From JAAFHB01 sp963675995 (lineage in GTDB: Bacteria > Bacteroidota > Bacteroidia > Bacteroidales > Prolixibacteraceae): a DNA stretch of 64,000 nt. The translations under genes were made by a program, and so were the position numbers. Below are positions 26,527 through 37,144 of the stretch, piece by piece; within the stretch, counting starts at the first letter, position 1; every line of letters begins with the position of its first letter. Under the pieces are notes generated by a model. The model was not told the DNA's origin. It was given only the letters and a program-made list of their open reading frames with translations, and did not search any database. Location: the NCBI GenBank assembly GCA_963675995.2, contig CAXXIY010000002.1:2790001-2854000 (forward strand), written 5' to 3'.

Positions 26527-26558
26527 CAAAAAGGGAATCCAATCCCAAATCAAAAAGC
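26521..26558 (+). repeat. Direct repeat copy A at the tRNA-Pro 3' end
   Basis: These 38 bases, from the last acceptor bases of tRNA-Pro into its terminator, match 37840-37876 at 34 of 38 aligned positions (three substitutions and one gap). Shared core: GGGAATCCAA. Both copies have the same orientation and bracket 11.3 kb of mainly broken hydrolase genes, as the ends of a tRNA-inserted island would. Confidence 0.7.
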
Positions 26559-26588
26559 TCTTAAATCACTGGATTTCAGGGCTTTTTT
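26552..26588 (+). terminator. Terminator after tRNA-Pro
   Basis: AAAAAGC (26552-26558) pairs with GCTTTTTT (26581-26588), with an inner AAATC/GATTT stem, followed by more T residues. Confidence 0.7.
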
Positions 26589-27348
26589 ATTTTTTCTTTC
26601 AAATCAACTTTACCATCTGATATCAATCAAAATGTGCCTTAAATGGGAGCCTTTTTTTAATTTTATATTTGGAGTGCCCATCTCATTATATGAGCCTATT
26701 TAGTAAATGCTTACAAGGAATATTCAAGGTGAAGTTTGATAGTTTTTGTACCATTTTCATGGTATTTATTGTGCTCGTTTTTTGATTATTGTTCAAAATA
26801 GTGGATCATCCGGACAAAGCTGCCCTCCTGCTCCGGTTAAAAAATTGGATTTTCTGCGGTATTTGGCGTTTGCTCTTTGTGACAATCCGGCATCACCGGA
26901 ATATCCACTAAACTACTCCTTTTAATTGAAACTATATGTAAAAAAAAGTTGGGTTCAAGTGATCTAGATCGGCTTTATTTGTAATGAACTAATTCCTGAA
27001 CTTAAGACAATGATACAGGCCACCATTTGATAAATTGCCCTATTCATAAAAATGTTACCTGGTCCAAAATATTAGGTAAGGGCGTAGAAATTAGAATCTA
27101 AAATAATTATTCAGATCTCTGCGTGTAACTTTATTTACACAGTTAGTTTGCTAATGGTTCATTAATCAGTTGGGGTTATTAATCCTGACCAATGAACCGA
27201 AAGATTATTTAATTAAATACTTATTTATTAATTCTGTAAAGACCAATGTATCTATTAGTTAAATTCACGATAAGGATTTGTAAAACTAATAACTTGCCTT
27301 CCCATATAAAATAGAATCGTACAAATTATTTTGTGACTGTGAGTCAGT
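26589..27348. other. 760-base stretch without a recognisable gene
   Basis: No frame of meaningful length or recognisable protein similarity is open on either strand. The sequence is AT-rich with short inverted repeats (for example TCCGG...CCGGA near 26890). It lies between the tRNA-Pro terminator and the first broken hydrolase gene, consistent with an eroded island edge. I see no promoter or RNA in it that I can support. Confidence 0.5.
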
Positions 27349-28338
27349 TCAGTCATCAACTTTCAGCAAAAAACGTCCTACTCCTCCTTCACGGAAGGAT
27401 GGAGAGGTATCCTCATGAGACTTCGATAATCCTGTATAGTTGATCCAGAAGGTACCTGATGTTTCTCCATGCAATGCACCGGATGACACATAGATGCAAG
27501 TTTTGTCGAACCCCTTGCCTAAATCCAATAAAGGATTGTGTCCAAGACGGTCAAACGTCTTGCCGTCACGGCTGAAAGCTGCATATACAAGAACGATCCC
27601 ATCCTTTGTGAAAAGACCCGATGGAAACATCAGGTACAGATTGTTTTTCAGCTTTGATGTTGCTGAATTATAAAACTGTAAACCATCCTTATCGTCCTTA
27701 TCAGCATCCAAAATTACTACAGGATCTGGAAAATCACCAAATGTACACGATTCAGTGTAACCCACCATGCGATGACCCTTAAAGTCCCCGCCACTCCACA
27801 TACGCACATAAAGCCGATAGAAGTACCCGTCATGTAGGCAAATATTCCCCGTATCGGAGTTCTTTTTCAATAAAGGTTCGTCCAATGCTTTCCAGTGAAT
27901 TCCATCCGGTGAGGTCGCTCCATAAACCCACCCTGGTCCTCCACTCATATTTTGATGAACACCGACCCCTTTGAATCGCTGATCATACGGCTCCTTTTCG
28001 TCATAAATATAAGATTCCAGGTTAAAGCCAAACGAAAGGATATGGTTGTCGGTATTGCCATTGTAGGAATAGATGCCTAGTGAGGGCTTTTCCCAATTAA
28101 CTCCATCCTTTGAACTTGCATAGCAGAGATAGCAATCGTTGTCGTCTTTGCTGTTATGATCAATTGCAACGTACCCCAGATGCCACTGGTCTCCGACCCG
28201 AAGCACCTGGTTGAGTTCGATTACGGCATCCTCCCATGGACGATCAGACTTCAGAAGTGTCTCTATGGTCCGCTCAAGGACGGTAAGGATCGGCGCTTTA
28301 TCGCCTTTTTTGCGGCTAAATACTATTAAACAAGAAAA
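27349..28338 (-). pseudogene. Five-bladed propeller glycoside hydrolase-like gene, 5'-truncated
   Basis: Homologous-looking coding sequence extends upstream of the only available start (GTG at 28206) to an in-frame stop at 28339. The codons before it read KGDKAPILTVLER...DRPWEDAVIELNQ, which is typical of the N-terminus of bacterial beta-propeller hydrolases (GH43/GH32-like) right after a signal peptide. The remaining 285+ residues repeat blade-like strands (WHLGYVAIDHNS, CYASSKDGVNWEKPSLG, GATSPDGIHWKALDEPLL, YAAFSRDGKTFDRL, GTFWINYTG). Signal peptide and proper start are missing, so I call it a pseudogene; a translated truncated form cannot be excluded. It is the last member of the minus-strand series of broken genes. 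Confidence 0.6.
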
Positions 28339-28464
28339 TTAAGTTAGACTGGCTGAAACAGCGCCAGTTCTTTCAATAAATAATCGGCAAGAAAGGTTTT
28401 TCGATTTTTTCATTTAAGATGTTTAAAGGTTTATATCGACGGGATATATTGATGCATTCCGAAT

Positions 28465-30534
28465 TTACTTTCTTGGGTTGATTAGAAGATGACCTTTATG
28501 GCGGCTGACACCCAAATTATCAGAAACTTTCTCAAGCATTTTGTCTTCGCCTTTGATTCCGAGTTGTTCGCGGCAACCCTGGCGTAGAAACCAGTAGGCG
28601 CTATTCCAGCTATAAAGCAGATTTCCTTCCGATGCCCCGGTGAGGGTGTGCAAATATTCTTTGAACGACGGCTGGTCACGTAGTTCCCGCTCGATCCGCC
28701 ATTGCTGCATAACCTCAGTATCCACACCGTGAATCATGCCTGCCAGATAAGTCAGCATGTCACAAAAGAACCAGGAACCTCCGCTGATGTAAGCGCCCTG
28801 GGTGGCTTCCGAGAAATTGGGATTTGGTATGTTGGTGCGTCCGTACTCGGAAACCGGCAGGAGTGAACCATCGGGTTGGCAGAAGACGCGCAATCCATGT
28901 GGGGTTTTTCCTCGTTCAACTGTAGCTATGTGTGTACGAACTGCGTCATCTGTCAGAAATTTTCTACCGAAAAATGTGTAGCCCAAAACTTCACCCATAA
29001 GTGCGTCTTGGGAAATGATATGTTTAAGTTGCAGGCTGGTCTGAAAATAACCGCCCTTGTAATTGAACATGTCACGATAAACTTTTGACGCTTTTTCGAT
29101 GTCTTCTTCAGTGACTCTAAAGCCAAGTTCTTTTGCGGCCAAGAGCGCAGCACAATGGAAACCCTGGTCGGAGGAAGGACAGTCGCCGTCGTCGTAAAAA
29201 AACAGATCATGGTAGGTTTTCCCAAAAAGGTTTGGTTTGCCATTAGGATAATTCGGTGCGACGCGTGGTGGAATAAAAGCACCATCCTTTTCGTGTTTGC
29301 GAATAAAATCAAATGCCTGGTGCGAGAGTTTATCATTTACTTCACCACCTTTTCTTTTGATCAGTGCTGACCAGATCAGATAAAGCTAGGAATTATCCTC
29401 ATAAACCAGGCGGTCAAGATAAAGTCCGTTATAGGCATGCTGCGAAATCTCTGGTTCCTGCAAACCGAGTGACATGTAGAATGCATCATCCCCCCATTGT
29501 TTCCATCCATATGAAATACCACTGATATGAATATAATTGCTGTTCATGCCCCAGTTCAAAAGATTTCGGCGACAAAGAAGGTATACGGTAGTGCGGCTGA
29601 TCGCTTCAACAACGGAACGGTTCCAACTTTTACTGTTAGCTAAAGCGAGGTTCGCGGCGAGTTGCACATCGTAAAGCGAGCGGGCAGGTGAACAAAAAAT
29701 ATAAGTTGTCCAGGTCAATGTCTCACCGGCCCGGAGGGTTTGTTTGTAATCGAATGAAACTTCTGCCCCAATACCTAGCTTTGTGGGAACGCGTTCATCG
29801 CCGTTTTGCAATGTCAACATATTGTGATAGGGATCGATGACCTGAAAACTGCGATTTTGCATGAACGCCGGGCAATCGCCAATTAAACCATAGACGACGC
29901 CTTCAGATAACACTGCAGCAAGCGGAAATAGTTGCGAATTATCCTTAATCCCATCAGCCCTACCAGACCATATAGCCGGAGGATTTCCGGTCCAGGAACC
30001 GCAGTTTTCCTGGTTATAGCAAATTGGTCTGGTCTCACAGTGATGGAAGGAATAAAATTCTCCGGTCAACTGAGGATGATATTCAAGTATGGCATAAAAG
30101 GTGAGATTGCTTATAGCAGTGAAAGAAGTGGTCCGACGTATGAGTGTGGGGTTGATTTCTTCTAAAGTCTCGCTGATATTCAGCCCACATTGGGAACTCC
30201 CATTTAATTCAATTCTCTTTGCATGAGAGTTGACTTGAGAATAGATCACCGGAAATTTCTTGGCCGAGACAACGATTTTCAGACTTGAGTCTAAAGCAAA
30301 AACCGGACGGCTGTTATTCCAAATCATAATTGACAGATTGCCATTTTTCTTCTGGATTTTTGGCCTGAGCGCTTGAGCCCTGACCGGAATCCCGGCAGCT
30401 AACAACAGGATAGCTAAAAGAAAATGAAGGTAGTTTTTACTTTTTGCGAGCCAGCGTTCAAAGACATATCCGGAAACAATATTTAAGAAATGAATTGACG
30501 GCAGCACTTCAGTTTTTTGCGTTGATAATTTCAT
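28465..30534 (-). pseudogene. Secreted six-hairpin-like hydrolase split by one amber codon
   Basis: One continuous frame of 690 codons from ATG 30534 is interrupted only by TAG at 29386-29388. I followed the frame on both sides: upstream reads ...LDRLVYEDNS and downstream LYLIWSALIKRKGGE...CAALLAAKELGFRV with no other stop, so the apparent second gene starting at 29142 is just the 3' part. The N-terminus has a long basic segment then a signal-like LHFLLAILLLAAGIPVRAQ. The first half is beta-rich and the second half has aromatic helical segments (GWKQWGDDAFYMSLGLQ, GGSWFFCDMLTYLAG), as in alpha/alpha-toroid hydrolases. Family and substrate not recognised. The amber is probably a recent nonsense mutation; a sequencing error is the alternative. 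Confidence 0.65.
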
Positions 30535-30550
30535 AGCGGATTATTACTTT

Positions 30551-31800
30551 TTATTGTGTTAAGGGAGAATTTTCCTGAACTAAGACTGATTCTACCCTGA
30601 TCGGATAATCAGCACCTATCCCATCGGCTCCGGCAGTCAGAAATTTGTCATTACTACCATCCAGGTCACAAATTCGAATTTCTTCCCTGTTGCCAACCTT
30701 AGCAGTCACATATACCAACTTTTTCCCATCGGGAGAGATGGAACCTTCAAAATCCCATTTCCCCTCTTCGAATTTTATTACAGGCATTTCTTTCCCCGAA
30801 AAAGAATCTAGAAGAATTAGGGAGCTTCCTCCTTTTGCACATTCAGGACAAAACATATACTCCTGATGGTCGGCCAACTCAGCATGAAAGGATGCATCAG
30901 GATGAGCTCCTGAAGAACGCTTCGTGTATAGCAGGTATCTACCGTCAGGAATCCAGGTAACGCAATTCGCCCCCCCTCTGCGATGCTCCTTTGTGCCATG
31001 CGCTGTAGCAAAATACTGCGATTGCCCGTTAGTTATAACCCGATGTTTACTTCCATCGGGTTTCCAAATACATAAATCGGTGAAGTAATGGCCTAAATCG
31101 TCCTTTGCATTACAATCCTGGTAGGCAAGCCATTTATCATCCGGACTCCAGACAGGAAAGCAGAAAATATGCCTCTCTTTTCCCATAATATACTTCAGAT
31201 TATTTCCATCCAGGTCCATGACGTTTATGGTATAACCCTGTGATGCATTATGATATGCCATTTTAGTTTGCTTATGATTTATGCTGATTCCATAAATAAA
31301 ATCTTCTACTTTAGACAATTTGGTCCATTTATCTGTTTTGATATCTGCTATATACAAGAGTTGGGTTGGCTTAGCCGATCAACAAAATATTTGGATTGTT
31401 TTTACCTTCTTCAATAGGTCTTATGTGGTGGTTCGACAAAAAATGTATTTGCCATTATCAAAAATATACTCAATATTAATATGGATTGCCGGTCTATCGC
31501 CTGAAAGCAATTCCTTAACCACTATCCCTGATCCCAAATCATACATCCAAAATCTCGAAACAATTTTTTCATCAATGGTTTCCATTATAGTGAGCATCCA
31601 ACTTTTCCGTGGAGATAGAAGAGAAAAACCAAGCTGAATATCCTTGTTGAATCCAGCTATTGAAGCCTTTGGTTGAAATTCCAGGGAACCATCCTCGCTT
31701 ATATACCCCTCGCCGGAATGAGACCTGTACTTAATCATTCTTTTCCCACCAGTTTCATTTTTAGATATTTGGGCGGTTTTAACTGGGCACACAACAAGAA
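30551..31800 (-). pseudogene. TolB/PD40-like beta-propeller gene with in-frame stops
   Basis: The frame encodes WD40-like/TolB repeats (WSPDDKWLAYQDCN, LCIWKPDGSKHRVIT, WIPDGRYLLYTKRS, ISPDGKKLVYVTAK, ICDLDGSNDKFLTAG), similar in style to oligogalacturonate-lyase-type propellers. It is broken by TGA at 31379 and TAA at 31421 while the frame remains the same on both sides (GGKRMIKYRSHSGEGYISE...KYIFCRTTT before the stops, LYIADIKTDKWTKLSK after). Its 5' end merges through an AT-rich junction near 31800-31865 into a fragment of a different gene. Upstream signal peptide is lost. Substrate unknown; in intact clusters such propellers accompany polysaccharide lyases or hydrolases. Confidence 0.6.
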
Positions 31801-31864
31801 ACTTTTCAGAAAGAACATCAAAAATAATAATAAAATCTATTTCTTCATAATATTTGTTATCAAT

Positions 31865-32320
31865 AATTATAAAAACCGCTTCCAGACCATACCCTCCGCC
31901 ATCACGCAAAGGATTGACGCCGTAAACCGTCGACATGTCATACTTATCCTGATCATCTTAACCACGCACATTAACAAAGAAATCGTAGGCCAGTTTCGAG
32001 GAGATTTTTTTTGATAAAATGGTTGACAATCCAGTAAAGGACAGACTGCCCCGGCCTTCCGCCTCAACAACATATTCATAACACTGGGTTGTTAGATTCA
32101 AATCAGAAAACCACCCCTGGTTGTTCAATACTTTTTCCTCCAAAACTTTTTGATGGGTTTTTGTATTCGCAATTTTTATTGGAGTGTTGTCAGGAACACC
32201 ATCACTGACAAATCATTCCGATTCTTTCAGGTCGTATCCTGCTTGATTGACAAAAGGTTTGTAAATTGCATCCTTGGTTGTTGTCAGTCCAGCCGTGGTC
32301 AAATCATGAAAGATCATCAT
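31865..32320 (-). pseudogene. 5' fragment of a hydrolase with CelD_N (GH9-type) Ig-like domain
   Basis: Reading in one frame with stops at 32213 (TGA) and 31958 (TAA), the product is ATGATG...HDLTTAGLTTT, then VNQAGYDLKESE, FVSDGVPDNTPIKI, WFSDLNLTTQCYEYVVEA, SSKLAYDFFVNVRG and DDQDKYDMSTVYGVNPLRDGGGY. The VNQAGYD motif and the order of strands are typical of the Ig-like N-terminal domain that precedes GH9-type and related (alpha/alpha)6 catalytic domains. The catalytic domain is missing: after GGGYGLEA the sequence changes to AT-rich junction and then to the propeller pseudogene. This indicates a deletion that joined two genes of the cluster. Confidence 0.5.
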
Positions 32321-32511
32321 CAAGGCACATAATACTCTGTTTATAAGTGCCCTATTTATTTTGTATTTTGTCCTTTATCAATGAATAACGTTTTTGGAGA
32401 GTAAACTATCTTATTAAGTGTTGTGTTTATGAATAATTATCCGTTACAATTCACCTATATATCATTGACCATTAGCGATTTAATCTTACATCTAACCAGT
32501 TTATTATTCTT

Positions 32512-33480
32512 TCAGACCAGATCTACAACGAATCCACCACGGGCCCTCAATCCTTTCACTTCGCCGTTGGACCATGCATCAGGTAAAGCTGACAAAAGCT
32601 GCAAAATATAATGATTACCGCCTTTGATATGATTATGCAGCATCATTTCCACCACATCTGCAGTGTAACCGAAATTGCCATCCACTTGGAATAGTGGTTG
32701 GCTATCGAACATATAATCAACGATATATATCCGGAACAGTTACCTGATCATGTCGGAGCTGTTTCCCTGGCCTAGCTGGTCAAACAGGTTAATCTTCCAA
32801 ACAGTACTCCATCCCATGCTGATGTCACCATGTTCATTAAACGAAACATAGCTGTCTTCGCCCACTTCACAGTTGTCAGCGGACCGATTTGCCTTCCGGG
32901 ATAGACTGAGAAAAGATGAGAATTGTGCCGGTGATGATCATTTGGGTCATCCACATCCTCTATCCATTCCTGAAGTTGACCCCATTTGCCGATCTGTGGC
33001 TCAAGTAGGTGATAGCGCAAATTGGTCATTTTATCACGATTAATTGTATCTTTTCGCAATTCGGCTGAAGCCTCAATACAGTTATTGAGCAAATCATAGA
33101 CAATCCGCTGATCATATGAAACGCCGGTGTAAAGAGTTCGGTCCCCTTCCACCATCCCCGGACCATGCTCGGGTGACCATCTGTCAGGGGTGATCAGTTT
33201 ACCATCTTTATTTTTAACCAGATGGTCCTCCCATTGCCTTGTCGCATTCTTGAGCATCGGATATGCCCTGTTCCTGAGGAACTCCTTATCTCCACCAAAG
33301 GCTTAATGTTCCCAGAAATGTTGACTCAGCCAGGTACTTCCCGGCCGGTGAATTCCCCATTTCGAAGGGCCACCCATGATGATATTGGTACTGAAACAGA
33401 TCCACCCATTCCTTCGCTGAGGCGGTTATTGGTAAAAAATATTTATATAAGGTTTGAGCTGATCAGCCAGTTTTGGGGTC
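32512..33480 (-). pseudogene. GH95 alpha-L-fucosidase-like, C-terminal fragment
   Basis: Fragments in two frames give a C-terminal part of a GH95-type enzyme: GSTWLSQHFWEH, then TAA at 33303, GDKEFLRNRAYPMLKNATRQ, SPEHGPGMVEGDRTLY, QIGKWGQLQEWIEDVDDPND and HHRHNSHLFSVYPGRQI; then, after a frame change near 32820, GWSTVWKINLFDQLGQGN, another stop, FQVDGNFGYTADVVEMML and GEVKGLRARGGFVVDLV. These are family landmarks of the GH95 toroid and its C-terminal beta-sandwich. Only ~320 codons remain of a ~750-residue family; the N-terminal half is lost or unrecognisable between 33480 and 33765. Intact homologues remove fucose or galactose; this copy cannot work. Confidence 0.65.
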
Positions 33481-33765
33481 ATCTCTATGGTCATGTTGGT
33501 TGGGGTATCCCACCATAGGACAGCTACATTGCCGCATTTGAGAGGATCTCCTTCACCTGTGGAATGGCAATCGTTTCGACATAATTATTCATATCCCCCT
33601 TTTGTGTTTCATCCCATTCCAAATTTCCCGAAACGGCTCCACCCGGATGATACCTTTCCTGAGACTGGGAATAATAGAAACCAAGTTACATATCGTACTT
33701 TCTGAACACATCAGCCAGCTCCTTCAAAGTAACTTTTCATTGTTTCCAATCTTTTTAATTCCTAT

Positions 33766-36700
33766 TTATTTAAAAAAAACATCAAATTGTTCAATTCCGG
33801 ATGCCTGAATAACCAGCTTTACCGCAGTTGCATTAACCGGATCGAACCGTTTACCGCAGATGGTCCCGTAAACTTTTCCTTTATAAATCGTTTTCCATGT
33901 CATATCTGCTTGTTTTACCTGTATTTCGAATGGTTTACCCTGTCCCCGCAGATGGCCAGGATTGCTGATGGTGAATTCGAAACGGTCGATGGTTTTTTCA
34001 CCTTTCAGGTCCACTTCAGCAATCATATTAGCCTTTGAATCAGTTGTCGTCGTTCGTTCACGACCTAAGGTAAATGAACCTTCTGATGGTAAACCATAAG
34101 CGATTTCTTCAACCGAATGGTCAAATTCGAGTTTCACGATGGTATTTAGCTGATCGGGGGTTCCGGTGAGCAACCACCCTTTTTCATCCTGCTTCACCTG
34201 AATCTTCCCGGTGATGGATGTGGACGAAATCAGTTTGCGCGGTATCGAAGAGAGGTGCACACCCTCCCTGGGCCAATCAAACACATGAACATAAACTAAA
34301 TTGCCTTTGAAAACGCTGTTCGGCCATGGTCCTGCTTTGCATCCATTCAAAGTGTATCCATATTTGGCAATCCATGAAGCTGTTGCTTTACCCGGTATTG
34401 GCTGTGCATCGAGCATAGGAGGTAATCCAAAGAGGTAATTTCTGTCAGTTAGTGCCACCTCCACAAGATTGCGGATACGTTGATGGGGTGTACTTTTATC
34501 AATAATATCCATCCGACGCGATTCGGGGGTCACTTTTAGTCTCTGAACCTTGCCTTCGCGATATTCACATTCAACAGTTGTGTTATTGGCAGCGCATAGT
34601 TTGAACGAAACATCCCAGTTTTCGGGCCATGCCGGAAGGAGAAAAATTTTCCTGCCATCGCTCTGTAACAACATGCTTTGCAAGGTATTTACCGAATTGG
34701 CGCCGTGATCGTTATCGGGTGTACCATCCATTTTACACTCCCAGAAAGCGGGAAACCTGGATCTTGGGCGGTTTGGCCAGGGAGTATTCGGATCAATGTT
34801 GTCATTCCAGTGGATAAACTGGTCATTAAAATTGATGCTGGCCAGACGGGCTGTTTCAAGCGGTAGTCCCAGGTAGGCAGCCTGAACAGGTGATGATTGC
34901 CAGCCACCGGTCTCTGTCCCCTGATCATCGTTTGTGCCGTCGATACTTATGGTCCGCAAATGGAACGACTGACGGGCACAGGCCAGCAATTCAGGCTCAC
35001 TAAGCCATACCTGACGGAAAGGATAGATCGAATAGAGCTCGGGACTTTCACAATTTGTGCGACCAGGATCATATTTATCACCCACAGCAAGCAGGTCGAG
35101 ACCCCTGATTTTACGCAGCGGAACACCGGGCATCGCTTTCAGCAGCCTGTTCCAATTTTCTTTACGGTTTTGATCTATTTCAAACGATAAGAGTTTTGTA
35201 AGGACATACTTCATACAGCCAATCTCGGTGCATGGATTGGTTACCCCCTGGTAAGTTTCTGCACAACCAACTCCCTCCATCTGCATGATCCCATTTGCAT
35301 CACGTTTCGGGAAATGAATTTCGTAAAATTTGAGGAATTCATCAGCGCAAGGCAACAAAACTTCCTTCAGAAATTTCGGGTCACGCGTATGTTCGTAATA
35401 CTCGCACATGATTGCCGGTAGTTCGACAGTCGCAAGCTGATGATATCGTAAATGAGGAGGTATACCTGCCCAGTTAAAGACACCCACGTTATGCCACCAA
35501 GAGGCTTCCATGATAAATGCCCCTTCGTGTCCAAAGATTTTTTTACAGTGGTCGCGACAAATGTCAAGACCATCACGTACAAACTGCATACCGGGACGAA
35601 TCAGGTCGTAGTCACCGCGCGTGGCCATCGACCAGTAAGGATGACGCGTGTTTTGCCACATAAAGGAGAGATTGGCCCAATCGCGTCCGTCGGGAGAGAC
35701 AGAATCTTTTTTAGGTTTATCGAAACCCAGTACCCCGGCAGGCATATCCATTGTGAAAATTGAACCATTATATGGGGGAGGGACAAGACCACGGCTTGCT
35801 GCAGCCTGGCAAAAACGCTCCAGCGCATATCGCTGACTTATCTGGAAAACATTTTTCGTGGCATCAATCTCTTTATGACCTTCATAAGCTTTGGAACCCT
35901 GTGTAAATTGGGTAAACCGACATTGGTCAAGATTGAAATATCCTTCCCCGCCGAAAGTAATGTTGATATAGCTCCGGTTCCAGAATGATTTCCAATAGGC
36001 ACAATGGGCAGTCCAATCTGAATTGGCAGGCTTCCTAACCTCAGTCAACCAGCTCTGCAAATTTTCCGGCTGAGTTGAAATTACCTTAACAGAGCAATCA
36101 AATGTAGCAGATTTATCTTTTAACCGGAGCGTAGTGGGGTTTTCACGTATAAATCCTTGAGCATGAAGCAAACAACCGGAAGTACGGTACAAAATCGGGT
36201 CTTTAGTGCTGGCGATCATCTCAGGGGTATTCTGACTTTTAAAGTTCACGGCCCAGGCAGAGGATTGGTTACGGTAACACCAGGCTAAGTAGTTTTTGTT
36301 GTCATTAAATATTACTCCGGCGGTTCCTTTTAATGGCAATGGCTCAGTTGAATTTACAAGCGGACGAAGTGGTTCAAGGGTGATAGTAGCTGTTCGTGGC
36401 ATCTTACTTTTCCCTTCGACTCTGATAACCGGCTGATTGGCATCTACCCAGAGACGGAGCTGAACATCGCCGGCCTCGACTAATACTGAAGCATCCATCA
36501 GACTTAGCGTTTGTTTAAATTTCTCAAAATGCATTGCCGGCACCATTTTTATCCTGATGCGACCCAGTTTGGGAAGCAGGTGGCCGGCATCGAATGCATC
36601 GACCTTACTGATGTAAAATAACAAGTCACCGTTTTTTTCAACCCACACATTTAAACCAATGTCACCGTTTCCAAGCGGCATTGAGCCAAATGAATTCTCG

Positions 36701-36807
36701 CTGGGAGAATCCCAAACGATATTGTACTTTGATACATCAATACCTCGTTCTGCCTTGGAAGGCAGGTATATAAGAAGTAAAGCGGTTAAGATTTTGAAAA
36801 TTTTCAT
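33766..36807 (-). CDS. DUF5703-like secreted glycoside hydrolase (large toroid)
   Basis: An intact 1013-residue exported protein. A signal peptide (FKILTALLLIYLPSKAE) precedes a beta-sandwich N-terminal domain with WDSPSENSFGSMPLGNGDIGLNVW and SKVDAFDAG, the signature of the DUF5703 domain related to GH95/GH65 N-terminal domains. A long helical toroid follows (~residues 280-740; WANLSFMWQNTRHPYWSM, EASWWHNVGVFNWAG, EGVGCAETYQGVTNP, DGTNDDQGTETGGWQSSPVQ). A beta-sandwich and a final discoidin-like carbohydrate-binding segment (GEKTIDRFEFTISNPGHLRG...) close it. The catalytic acids cannot be named with confidence, and I do not know the substrate. It is the only apparently undamaged gene between tRNA-Pro and the IS remnant. 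Confidence 0.8.
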   Translation of the reverse strand: MKIFKILTALLLIYLPSKAERGIDVSKYNIVWDSPSENSFGSMPLGNGDIGLNVWVEKNGDLLFYISKVDAFDAGHLLPKLGRIRIKMVPAMHFEKFKQTLSLMDASVLVEAGDVQLRLWVDANQPVIRVEGKSKMPRTATITLEPLRPLVNSTEPLPLKGTAGVIFNDNKNYLAWCYRNQSSAWAVNFKSQNTPEMIASTKDPILYRTSGCLLHAQGFIRENPTTLRLKDKSATFDCSVKVISTQPENLQSWLTEVRKPANSDWTAHCAYWKSFWNRSYINITFGGEGYFNLDQCRFTQFTQGSKAYEGHKEIDATKNVFQISQRYALERFCQAAASRGLVPPPYNGSIFTMDMPAGVLGFDKPKKDSVSPDGRDWANLSFMWQNTRHPYWSMATRGDYDLIRPGMQFVRDGLDICRDHCKKIFGHEGAFIMEASWWHNVGVFNWAGIPPHLRYHQLATVELPAIMCEYYEHTRDPKFLKEVLLPCADEFLKFYEIHFPKRDANGIMQMEGVGCAETYQGVTNPCTEIGCMKYVLTKLLSFEIDQNRKENWNRLLKAMPGVPLRKIRGLDLLAVGDKYDPGRTNCESPELYSIYPFRQVWLSEPELLACARQSFHLRTISIDGTNDDQGTETGGWQSSPVQAAYLGLPLETARLASINFNDQFIHWNDNIDPNTPWPNRPRSRFPAFWECKMDGTPDNDHGANSVNTLQSMLLQSDGRKIFLLPAWPENWDVSFKLCAANNTTVECEYREGKVQRLKVTPESRRMDIIDKSTPHQRIRNLVEVALTDRNYLFGLPPMLDAQPIPGKATASWIAKYGYTLNGCKAGPWPNSVFKGNLVYVHVFDWPREGVHLSSIPRKLISSTSITGKIQVKQDEKGWLLTGTPDQLNTIVKLEFDHSVEEIAYGLPSEGSFTLGRERTTTTDSKANMIAEVDLKGEKTIDRFEFTISNPGHLRGQGKPFEIQVKQADMTWKTIYKGKVYGTICGKRFDPVNATAVKLVIQASGIEQFDVFFK

Positions 36808-37144
36808 TTTGGTTTATTGATTTTTGTAGTTTGCTTTATGTTGTTCAACCTCTTGAGAATGAAAGTGCAATAATCCTAACACGAAAGTAACTCTTCGGAA
36901 TCATTCAGAATTGAACAATTCTGTCAATTCATTGAATAAATACGACACAAATATTACCATTAACGCAACCTATTCAATACCAAGCCATTCTTGCATCTGA
37001 ATTTGGCAATTCCGGCCTTTGATAATTTTAGACCGATGATAATCATTCATTTAATATCGAATACCGACCGGTTGTTAAACATTAAGAGAATTCGATCTAA
37101 ACGAATTTAAAAATTTGTTTATTGTCAATTATTTCCAGGATCAG
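36808..37144. other. Upstream region of the DUF5703-like gene, no gene seen
   Basis: About 340 AT-rich bases between the hydrolase start and the IS982 remnant. It would hold the hydrolase promoter on the minus strand, but I found no convincing TTG/TAnnTTTG pair. No frame is supported. Confidence 0.4.

Noticed and set aside
29386..29388. Pyrrolysine at the TAG codon
   Set aside because: No pyl genes are seen, the host type is not known to use pyrrolysine, and neighbouring genes are pseudogenes.
33222..33808. Several plus-strand frames of 68-98 codons
   Set aside because: They are antisense to the GH95 remnant and to the end of the DUF5703-like gene and encode nothing recognisable.
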